A DNA stretch of 64,000 nt, taken from contig SECP01000027.1 in NCBI GenBank assembly GCA_004193285.1, positions 38,476-102,475 of the forward strand. The letters run 5' to 3'. A model generated the notes under the pieces. It was not told the origin of the DNA. It was given only the letters and a program-made list of their open reading frames with translations, and did not search any database. Each line of letters starts with the position of its first letter. Position 1 is the stretch's first letter. The translations under genes and the position numbers were made by a program. Of the stretch, positions 52,432-59,626 are shown in pieces. This stretch comes from Myxococcales bacterium. GTDB taxonomy: Bacteria > Myxococcota_A > Polyangia > Polyangiales > Polyangiaceae.

Positions 52432-53271
52432 TCAGACTCCGTTGGACTTGAGCCAGGCCGCGAGCCGCTTGAAGCCGTCCTCCGCGTCCTCTTTGCGGTA
52501 GCTCGGGCGGTAGTCCGCCGCAAAGGCATGACCCGCCTCGGGATAGACGTGGATTTCGGCGCGCTTCGCCGCCGCGCTACCACTCTTGAGCGCCACCTTC
52601 AGCTGCTCGAGCCCCTCCACCGGGATGCCCTGGTCTTTGCCGCCGTACAGGCCGAGGATCGGCGCTTTGAGGTCGCCGACGAGGTCGATCGGATTTTTGG
52701 GGTGAAGAGAGTCTTTGTCGCCGACGACCTTCCCGTACCAGGCGACCCCCGCTTTGATCCTCGGCTGGTGCGCGGCGTAGAGCCAGGTGATGCGACCGCC
52801 CCAACAAAAGCCAGTGATCGCCAGGCGCGATACGTCCGCCTCCGACTGCTTGGACGCCCAGGCCACAGTGGCGTCCAAATCACCAGCAACCTGCGCGTCC
52901 GAAGCCTTGGAGACGATTTCGGCGCGGAGCTGATTGATGTCCGCGATTTTGGTAGCGTCTCCCTGGCGCGCAAAGAGGTCCGGAGCGATGGCCAGGTAGC
53001 CGAGCTTGGCAAAGCGCCGGCAGAGGTCCTTGATGTGCTCGTGGACCCCGAAGATCTCGTGCACCACGAGCAGGACCGGCAATTGGTTCTTGGCGCTCCC
53101 CTTGGGGTACGCGCGATAAGCCGGGATGTCACCCGCGGCGGTCGGGATCTTCACCTCCCCCGCCTCCAAACCCTGACTGCTGGTCGCCAGCGCGGTGTCC
53201 GCGATGGGCACCACGGCGAGCGCAAATCCGCTGCTGAGGCCATGCTTCATCAAGTCACGACGCGAAGGCAT
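52432..53271 (-). CDS. Dienelactone hydrolase family protein with a twin-arginine-like signal
   Basis: 279 residues from the ATG at 53271 (an ATG three bases upstream is also possible). The N-terminus PSRRDLMKHGLSSGFALAV looks like a Tat signal. The alpha/beta-hydrolase core has VVHEIFGVHEHIKDLCRRFA, the nucleophile Cys in GFCWGG, the acid in YGGKDQGIP and the His in PEAGHAFAA, the Cys-Asp-His triad of dienelactone hydrolases. It would hydrolyse lactones or small esters after export. It is convergent with the sigma gene, whose stop abuts its own. Confidence 0.88.
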   Translation of the reverse strand: MPSRRDLMKHGLSSGFALAVVPIADTALATSSQGLEAGEVKIPTAAGDIPAYRAYPKGSAKNQLPVLLVVHEIFGVHEHIKDLCRRFAKLGYLAIAPDLFARQGDATKIADINQLRAEIVSKASDAQVAGDLDATVAWASKQSEADVSRLAITGFCWGGRITWLYAAHQPRIKAGVAWYGKVVGDKDSLHPKNPIDLVGDLKAPILGLYGGKDQGIPVEGLEQLKVALKSGSAAAKRAEIHVYPEAGHAFAADYRPSYRKEDAEDGFKRLAAWLKSNGV

Positions 53272-53445
53272 CATGGGCTGGAGGGTACCCCGCGCCTCGG
53301 CACGCGACACGGAGTTTTAGCCGCGGCGGAGCGCACGGGCTAGGCCCCGGAGCGCTAGGGGAATTGTCTTGGTGGAGGCGCCTGGCCGGGGCCATACTCG
53401 CGAGCTCCGGGCCGGCGGCTCTCGCTGGGCGGATGAATCGGGAAG

Positions 53446-55932
53446 ATGGGGCGCGATAGCTCTACGCAAACACCGTCAAGAGAGGTCCAAAATCTCCAGG
53501 AACGCCTGCGCGCGATCTCGTACGTGACGCGCCGCTTCGCCGAGGAGACGACCGACTACGCCCGCTTGCTCGACACCGTAGCGGAGACGCTCGGGGACAC
53601 CCTGCGTGATAGCTGCATGGTGTTCCTGTTGGACGATCCGCCAGAAACCGTCACCGCCGTCGCCATGCATGCGCCGGACGCGCACGTGCTCGAGCAATTC
53701 CGGGAGAGCTTTCGCGATCGAAAAATCCCGCTGAGCGCGCAGCCGGCGTTCCAGCGCATCGTGACGACCGGCGAGCCGATCTTGGCGCCGCGACTTTCGG
53801 CGACGGAGACGAGCCCCGAGCGGGCGCGCTGGCAGGAAAAACTAGGCCTGCACAGCGCGCTGCTGGTTCCGCTAAGAGTGCAAGGGCGCTCACTCGGCAT
53901 CCTGTCACTGGCACGGTTCCGCCCGGAGTCCCCCCCGTTCGACGAGCAAGATCAGGAGCTCGCTCAGAACCTCGCCGATCACGCCGCGCTCGCCATGGAG
54001 AACGCGCGGTTGTTCGCGGCCGCAGAGCGAGCCCGAGCGGCCGTCCACCGCTCGGAAGAATCGCGACGACAGTTCATCGAGGCGAGCCCGATCGCGCGGT
54101 ACGTGATCTCCGCGAACGACCTGCGCGTCATGGAAGTCAACGCAGCAGCGCTCGCGCTCTACGGCTACAGTCGGGACGAGTTCCTACGCCTGTCGCTGAA
54201 CGACCTTCGGCACCCTGACGACCGCCAGCGGCTGATGGCAGCGCTGGACGCCGCGGGCGACGATCACACCGCCGGCCTCGCGAAGCACCGACGCAAGGAC
54301 GGCTCGGTGCTGTACGTGGAAGGCGGCAGCCAGCTCGCGAGCTATCACGGGGAGCCCGCGCGCTTCGTGGTGGTAACGGATCAGACCAAACGAGTCCGCG
54401 CCGAACAGGAGCGTGACCAGACCGCGGAGCGGCTGCAGAGCACGCTAGACAGCATGAAGGAGGGGTACACGATCATGGATCGTGAGCTCCGCTACGTGTA
54501 CGTGAACCGCGCGGGCGCCGAGCAAACGCACCTCACGCGCGAGGAGCTGCTCGGTCGTACGCCCCTGGAGCTGTACCCTGGCTTCGAGGACACGCCGATT
54601 CACCTCGCGCTCCAGGCTGCGCTGGACACCGGGCAGCCGCAGCGCGTCGAGAATCGCTTCGTTCATAGTGACGGCGAGACAGGCTTCTTCGAGCTGTACA
54701 TCCAGCCGGTGCCAGAGGGCTTGGTCGTGCTTTCGGTCGACCAGACCGACCAGCGTCGCGCGGAAAATCGGCGAGATTCGCTGGAGGAGCAGCTGCGCCA
54801 AGCGCAAAAGATGGAAGCGGTGGGGCGGCTCGCGGGGGGCATCGCGCACGACTTCAACAACGTCCTCTCCGTCATCTTGGGCTACGGGGAGGACATCCTC
54901 GCGACCCTCAAAGAGGGTGATCCCATCCGCGAGGACCTGCAGGAGATTCATGCCGCGGCCACGCGCGCTGCCGAGCTCACCCGGCAGCTGCTGATGTTCA
55001 GTCGCCAGCAGGTGTTCGAGCCCAAGGTCGTGAGCCTGAACGACGTGCTCACGGGCATGGAGCGGATGCTCCGGCGAGTGCTCGGTGAGCACCTAGAGCT
55101 CATCACCTCCTTCGCTCCGGAGCTCGGCCGCATCCGCGCAGATCGGGGACACCTCGAGCAAGTGGTCCTGAACTTGGTCGTGAACGCGCGGGACGCGATG
55201 CCCAACGGCGGCCGGCTCACGATCGAGACCTGTAACGTGTCGCTGGACGAAGCGTTCACGCAGAATCACCTCGGTAGCAGCCCGGGTGAGTACGTGTTCT
55301 TGGGGGTTACGGACACGGGCCTCGGAATGGATGCGGCCACCCGCACCCGGATTTTCGAGCCGTTTTTCACGACCAAGGAGCTGGGAAAGGGAACCGGGCT
55401 GGGGCTATCTACCGTGCTCGGCATCGTGCAGCAGAGCGGCGGAGGAATTTGGGTTTACAGCGAGGAAGGGCACGGCACCACGTTCAAGGTGTACCTCCCG
55501 CGCGTGGACGCGGAGCTGGACGTTCGCCCATCGGTCCGCCCGACCGCGGATTTGCTCGGCAGCGAGACCGTGCTGCTCGTGGAGGACGAGCCGGGGGTGC
55601 GCGAGGTAGCGCGCCGCGTCCTGGAGCGCGCCGGCTACCAGGTGTTGGTGGTGGAGTCGCCGCTGGAGGCGCTGCTCGTGGGCGATACGTACCCGGCCGA
55701 GATTCAGCTCCTGGTGACGGACGTAGTCATGCCCAAGCTGAGCGGCGCCGACCTCGCCGCTCGGCTGCTCGAGAAGCGCCCGAGCATCAAGGTGCTGTAC
55801 ATGTCCGGTTACACGGACCGCGGTATCGTCTCCAGTGGGGTGCTCGACGGCAGCGTGCCCTTCTTGCAGAAGCCATTCACGTCCGAGCAGCTCGCCCGTA
55901 AAGTGCGGCAGGTGTTGGACGACGCGCACTGA
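53446..55932 (+). CDS. Hybrid sensor histidine kinase: GAF, two PAS, HisKA, HATPase, receiver
   Basis: 828 residues, no transmembrane helix. GAF-like domain about 20-195; PAS about 205-320; PAS about 325-435; HisKA with GGIAHDFNNVLSVILGY and H468; ATPase domain with N box LNLVVNARDAMPNGG and G2 GKGTGLGLSTVLGI; receiver about 710-825 with D759 in LLVTDVVMPKLSG and the Lys of FLQKPFT. The kinase can phosphorylate its own receiver, so it probably feeds a phosphorelay or diverts phosphate. The AHDFNN H box suits the cytoplasmic PAS-family kinases. The stop lies 5 bases from the convergent methyltransferase stop. Confidence 0.92.
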   Translation: MGRDSSTQTPSREVQNLQERLRAISYVTRRFAEETTDYARLLDTVAETLGDTLRDSCMVFLLDDPPETVTAVAMHAPDAHVLEQFRESFRDRKIPLSAQPAFQRIVTTGEPILAPRLSATETSPERARWQEKLGLHSALLVPLRVQGRSLGILSLARFRPESPPFDEQDQELAQNLADHAALAMENARLFAAAERARAAVHRSEESRRQFIEASPIARYVISANDLRVMEVNAAALALYGYSRDEFLRLSLNDLRHPDDRQRLMAALDAAGDDHTAGLAKHRRKDGSVLYVEGGSQLASYHGEPARFVVVTDQTKRVRAEQERDQTAERLQSTLDSMKEGYTIMDRELRYVYVNRAGAEQTHLTREELLGRTPLELYPGFEDTPIHLALQAALDTGQPQRVENRFVHSDGETGFFELYIQPVPEGLVVLSVDQTDQRRAENRRDSLEEQLRQAQKMEAVGRLAGGIAHDFNNVLSVILGYGEDILATLKEGDPIREDLQEIHAAATRAAELTRQLLMFSRQQVFEPKVVSLNDVLTGMERMLRRVLGEHLELITSFAPELGRIRADRGHLEQVVLNLVVNARDAMPNGGRLTIETCNVSLDEAFTQNHLGSSPGEYVFLGVTDTGLGMDAATRTRIFEPFFTTKELGKGTGLGLSTVLGIVQQSGGGIWVYSEEGHGTTFKVYLPRVDAELDVRPSVRPTADLLGSETVLLVEDEPGVREVARRVLERAGYQVLVVESPLEALLVGDTYPAEIQLLVTDVVMPKLSGADLAARLLEKRPSIKVLYMSGYTDRGIVSSGVLDGSVPFLQKPFTSEQLARKVRQVLDDAH

Positions 55933-55937
55933 GCAGG

Positions 55938-56792
55938 TCACGCCGCGGACAGCGGTCTCTCACCCAAAGCGAGGAGGGCCGCACAATCCAGCTCGAAACC
56001 ACCTTCGCCGCACGTGGCCAGCAGGTGCTCTCGCGCGCGGCCCGTAGCAGCGGCGTAGGCTGCTGGCTCCAGGCGCCGGGCCAAGACCGCAAGCTCCGCG
56101 GAGGTGCGCTCGTAGGCCTCCCAGTACTCCGACACCGAAGCAAAGCGCAGGCTCTGCTTGAACGGGTGGATCGAGACCGGCTCGAAGCCGATCTCCACGA
56201 GCTCACTTTCACACTGCTCCGCGTCTTCGGTCGGTTGCTCGCGACGGTCGGGCTCGGGCGTGCCGAAGATGTCGGGCAAGGCAGCGCGCAGCGCGTCGTC
56301 CCCCACCCCGAGCCAGGTGTTGACGTTGGGCGCGGCCCAGCTGGCGCTGAGCACCCTACCGCCGGGAACCACCACCCGCAGCATCTCCTCCAGGCCGCGC
56401 TTGCGGTCGTCGAACAGGCACACGCCGAACAGGGAGGCGGCGGCGTCGAACGAGCCGTCCTCGAAGCTCAAGTCTTGGCCGTCCATCAGCTTGGCTTCTA
56501 CGTTGGCGACGCGGCTGCGCATGATGTGCCCGCGAAGCCGCTCGAGCATGACCTCCGCAAAATCAATGGCCACCACGTGACCGACGCGCGGCGCGACCCT
56601 CACCGCGAGCGTGCCCGGGCCCGCGGCGATATCCAAGATCCGGTCACCCTCCTCCGGGCGTAGTAGCTCTATGGCCGCCTCGTAGAGCGCGGGCACCTGC
56701 TCGAAGAACACCTCATCGTACCCCTTGGCGATCAGGTTCCATGGCCCCGGTTCGGTGAGCGGATCTTTGGGCGGAGGCGCAACCGAATGCAT
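55938..56792 (-). CDS. Class I SAM-dependent methyltransferase (UbiE/COQ5-like)
   Basis: 284 residues from the ATG at 56792 (MHSVAPPPK); two ATGs up to 27 codons upstream are possible but less well placed. SAM-binding motif ILDIAAGPGTLAVRVAPRV, followed by VVAIDFAEVMLERL, GSFDAAASLFGVCLF and PGGRVLSASWAAPN. This fits the Methyltransf_11 branch. The C-terminal 100 residues are helical and could hold substrate specificity. Substrate unknown; the neighbours do not suggest one. Confidence 0.88.
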   Translation of the reverse strand: MHSVAPPPKDPLTEPGPWNLIAKGYDEVFFEQVPALYEAAIELLRPEEGDRILDIAAGPGTLAVRVAPRVGHVVAIDFAEVMLERLRGHIMRSRVANVEAKLMDGQDLSFEDGSFDAAASLFGVCLFDDRKRGLEEMLRVVVPGGRVLSASWAAPNVNTWLGVGDDALRAALPDIFGTPEPDRREQPTEDAEQCESELVEIGFEPVSIHPFKQSLRFASVSEYWEAYERTSAELAVLARRLEPAAYAAATGRAREHLLATCGEGGFELDCAALLALGERPLSAA

Positions 56793-56962
56793 GCCCAGCA
56801 TCCTACCGCTCGTCTTCTCGATTGGAGAGTGGCCTGGCAGCGGAGCGGCAGTTTTCCTCGAAACGCCGCTCATTGCTGCTCGCTAGCTAAGAATTTCGGC
56901 TGCCTGACCCAACGGGGTCGTGTCACGCTTCGTCCACTCGCCACCGTTCGAAGAAGCTAAGA

Positions 56963-57916
56963 ATGAGATTCACCTGCGCCGCATCTTTGGCCGTGTTCGC
57001 CGTGCTGTTCCCCCTCGCCGCGCGAGCACACGTCGACCTGGTGAGCCCTCCCCCTCGCCAACCGGGCCAAGCAGGCGGTAATCAGCTGAAGCTGAAGCCT
57101 TGCGGCCAGACGACGAATAAGCGAACCGCCACCGTCACCACGTTCTCTCCCGGTCAACAGGTTGAGATCAAGATGAAGGAGTACATCGACCACCCGGGCT
57201 ACTTCGCGGTTGCTTTCGATGAAGACGGCGATGACAGCTTCGTTTTCCCGCGCGCCAACATGGACAGCGTGAACCCCACGACGGACGATCCCAAGGCGCT
57301 GTTCCCAGTAGACGGCATGAAAGTTCTCGGCCTTCGTCTGGACAGCGAGAAGAACTGCGCCTCCGAGCCGGATAAGACCTGCACCCTGTCGATCAAGATC
57401 CCGAACGTGAACTGCCAGAACTGCACGCTGCAGCTCACTCAGTTCATGTACGACAAGGTCGGCGACGACAACGACAACGAGTACTACTACCAATGCGCCG
57501 ACATCAAGATTGAGGGACCGCTCGTCTCCGGCGGGGGTGGCGGTGCGGGCGGGGGCAGCGCTGGAGGCAGCGGAGGCAGCGGAGGCAGCAACGCAGGCGG
57601 CATGGGCGGCGCCCCGAGCGGCGGAGTGGCGACGGGAGGGACCGGGCCTAGCAACACGAGCGGCGCAGCCGGCACCGGCGGCGCCAGCACGAGCGCGGGA
57701 GCACCCTCGAACGGAGGCACGGCGTCGGGCGGTACCAGCGCCGGCGGCTCGGCCGCGAGCCCCAGCCCAGCCCCCTCTCCCCCGGCTGACGAAGGCGGCT
57801 GCGCGGTGAGCGCACCGTCGAGTGGAGATGCCAGCTGGGTGGCGGCGCTGGGTCTCGGTTACGCCGCGTTGCTGCGGCGCCGCCGCGCGGCGCTCCAGCG
57901 GCCGCAACTTCGGTGA
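56963..57916 (+). CDS. Polysaccharide-monooxygenase-like secreted protein (SCE4755-type), MYXO-CTERM-like tail
   Basis: 317 residues. The signal peptide ends in ARA at residue 22, so the mature protein begins with H23-V-D-L, as needed for a copper histidine brace. A second His lies at H77 in IDHPGYFAVAF. Cysteines later in the domain (CQNCTLQLTQF, YYYQCADI) may form disulfides. The module is then joined by a Gly/Ser linker to EGGCAVSAP, a hydrophobic segment and LLRRRRAA, resembling MYXO-CTERM. Oxidative cleavage of polysaccharide is likely but not proven; NCBI uses the family name SCE4755 for related proteins, as I recall. The 10-base AGCTAAGAAT repeat occurs at 56885 and overlaps the start at 56955. 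Confidence 0.82.
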   Translation: MRFTCAASLAVFAVLFPLAARAHVDLVSPPPRQPGQAGGNQLKLKPCGQTTNKRTATVTTFSPGQQVEIKMKEYIDHPGYFAVAFDEDGDDSFVFPRANMDSVNPTTDDPKALFPVDGMKVLGLRLDSEKNCASEPDKTCTLSIKIPNVNCQNCTLQLTQFMYDKVGDDNDNEYYYQCADIKIEGPLVSGGGGGAGGGSAGGSGGSGGSNAGGMGGAPSGGVATGGTGPSNTSGAAGTGGASTSAGAPSNGGTASGGTSAGGSAASPSPAPSPPADEGGCAVSAPSSGDASWVAALGLGYAALLRRRRAALQRPQLR

Positions 57917-57920
57917 CGTA

Positions 57921-57976
57921 GCGCGGAGTCACCGTCGCTCGTCGTACGAGCTTTGCAAGGTGACGTGACTCCGCGC
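57921..57976. terminator. 12-bp perfect inverted repeat between convergent genes (bidirectional terminator-like)
   Basis: GCGCGGAGTCAC at 57921-57932 and GTGACTCCGCGC at 57965-57976 are exact reverse complements around a 32-base loop, which itself contains a further GTCACC/GGTGAC pairing and a CTCG/CGAG pairing. It lies in the 75-base gap between the convergent monooxygenase-like and hemerythrin genes, five bases after the former's stop. It would fold equally in either RNA and is a good two-way terminator, though no U-run is seen. Confidence 0.6.
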
Positions 57977-57991
57977 CGCGCTTCGGCTGCC

Positions 57992-58495
57992 TCAGCTCTT
58001 CTTGGCGGCCTCGAAAGTGGTGAGGAGCTGCTGCGCCCTCTCCTCGCCCAGGACCTTCTGAGCGAGCGGAAAATACTCGCGCTCCTCGATCGTGACATGC
58101 TCGTCCACCAGCTTGGCGAGCCGCTCGAAAGCAGGCGCCCAGCTCCCGCTGTTGAAAGAGAGCGCGTCCAGCTCCAAGATTTCGGCTTCCAGCTCGCTGG
58201 CATGGTGGGCGTGCGCCGCGGCAATCGCTGCCGTCTCCGGGAAGCGTGCGAGCTCCGGATAGACTGCTATGAGCTCCCCCTTCTCATGATCCAAGAGCTC
58301 GGTTCGGATCGTGGGATACAGCTTGGCCCGCACCTCTAGGTCTTCGCTCAGCGCGACGCGCCTGATGAGAGCGCCGACTCTGCCGTGCTCCTCCATCAGA
58401 TGCATGAACACCCCGGTGAGGCCTTTGAACCCGGCCTGCACGTCTTTCGCGGCCCCCATGACTTCGGATGCGGCTCGTTCGAGTGCGTTGGGCAT
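57992..58495 (-). CDS. Hemerythrin-like (HHE) domain protein
   Basis: 167 residues, with AGGAG 9 bases before the ATG. The HHE iron ligands are visible: MHLMEEHGRVGALIRR, LLDHEKGELIAVYPEL, and HHASELEAEILEL with a final DEHVTIEEREYFPL. The helical bundle binds a di-iron centre that senses oxygen or stores it. No output domain is attached, so it may sense oxygen or NO, or buffer iron. It is divergent from the atypical SDR gene. Confidence 0.92.
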   Translation of the reverse strand: MPNALERAASEVMGAAKDVQAGFKGLTGVFMHLMEEHGRVGALIRRVALSEDLEVRAKLYPTIRTELLDHEKGELIAVYPELARFPETAAIAAAHAHHASELEAEILELDALSFNSGSWAPAFERLAKLVDEHVTIEEREYFPLAQKVLGEERAQQLLTTFEAAKKS

Positions 58496-58620
58496 GGTCT
58501 GTTTCTCCTGCCCTCAACTGAGCAATGACCATGCCAGTCCACGGACACTACGAATGGACAACAATTCGGGCGTTTCGGTGAGCTGCGGCGGGGAAGAAGG
58601 TACTCTAGGCATTCTCGACC

Positions 58621-59304
58621 ATGGCAAAAACCATCATCGTAGCGGGCTACGGCTCAGGCATCTCCCACGCGGTCGCGGAAAAGTTCGGCGCCGCGGGCTT
58701 TTCGTTGGCGCTCGTCGCGCGCAGCGCGGACAAGCTGGCCGCGGGCGTGAAGCAGCTGGAGGCGAAGGGTATTTCGGCCGCGGCCTTCCCGGCCGACCTC
58801 GGAGACCCAAGCGCCATTCAGAGCTTGGTCGCGCAGGTGCGCAAGCAGCTGCCCCCGATCACCGCGCTGCACTGGAACGCTTACTCGAGCGCGGCGGGGG
58901 ACTTGCTCAGCGCGGACGCCAATGAGCTGAAGCAAGCGTACGACATCGCGCTCACCGGGCTCGTGATCGCGGTCCAAGCGGCCCTGCCTGACTTGAAGGC
59001 GCAGCAAGGCGCGGTTTTGGTGACCAACGGCGGTCTCGGCGCGAATGACCCGGCCGCGAACGACGCGGCGGTGGGCTGGAACGCCATGGGGCTCGCGCTC
59101 ACGAACGCGGCCAAGCACAAGCTCGTGGGCATCCTCGCGCGGCGCCTTCAAAAGGAGGCCGTGTACGTTGGCCAGGTGACCGTCACCACCATCGTGAAAG
59201 GCACCTCCTGGGACGACGGCACCGCGACGCTCGAGGCTTCGAGCGTCGCGGCCAAGTTTTGGGACCTGTACGAGGGCCGGAAGGACACGTACGTCAGCGT
59301 TTGA
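58621..59304 (+). CDS. Atypical SDR-family protein lacking the usual Tyr/Lys pair
   Basis: 227 residues. The Rossmann motif GYGSGIS and LVARSADKLAAGVKQLEAK fit an SDR fold, but where classical SDRs have NNAG and YxxxK this one has HWNAYSSAAGD and GLGANDPAANDAAVGWNAMG without Tyr-x3-Lys. A Lys is present later in AAKHKLVG. So it may bind NAD(P) without classical reductase activity, or use other residues. Divergent from the hemerythrin gene. Confidence 0.75.
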   Translation: MAKTIIVAGYGSGISHAVAEKFGAAGFSLALVARSADKLAAGVKQLEAKGISAAAFPADLGDPSAIQSLVAQVRKQLPPITALHWNAYSSAAGDLLSADANELKQAYDIALTGLVIAVQAALPDLKAQQGAVLVTNGGLGANDPAANDAAVGWNAMGLALTNAAKHKLVGILARRLQKEAVYVGQVTVTTIVKGTSWDDGTATLEASSVAAKFWDLYEGRKDTYVSV

Positions 59305-59314
59305 GGCGTAGCGC

Positions 59315-59626
59315 TTGCTTTTACCGGCTCTGTTCCTGTTCGGTCTCGCCGTCTTCTGCTGGCTATTGGCACGCTCGCGCGAGCTGTTTCGCATCTCGGT
59401 CCGGGACGGCAAGCAGCGGCTCACCCGCGGGTACGCTCCCGTAGCCTTATTGAACGACTTCGGCACCGCCCTGAGGCGGGTCAAGCGCGCCAGCATCCGC
59501 GCCTATCGCTCCGGCGACACGGCCCGCCTCGACCTCCGCGGGGACATCGACTCGGAGGCGAGCCAGCGGCTGCGCAACATGCTCAGTTTGTACCCGCTGG
59601 CTCGGCTCCGCGGTCCGAGGGTGTGA
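59315..59626 (+). CDS. Small DUF3634-like membrane protein
   Basis: 103 residues starting at a TTG, preceded by GAGG; no better start is in range. One N-terminal transmembrane helix (about 2-20), then ELFRISVRDGKQRLTRGYAPVALLNDF and, at the end, QRLRNMLSLYPLARLRG. This pattern recalls DUF3634 proteins, whose function is unknown. It begins 10 bases after the SDR stop. Its 3' end overlaps the convergent glycosyltransferase gene by 44 bases, an unusually long tail overlap. Confidence 0.65.
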   Translation: MLLPALFLFGLAVFCWLLARSRELFRISVRDGKQRLTRGYAPVALLNDFGTALRRVKRASIRAYRSGDTARLDLRGDIDSEASQRLRNMLSLYPLARLRGPRV

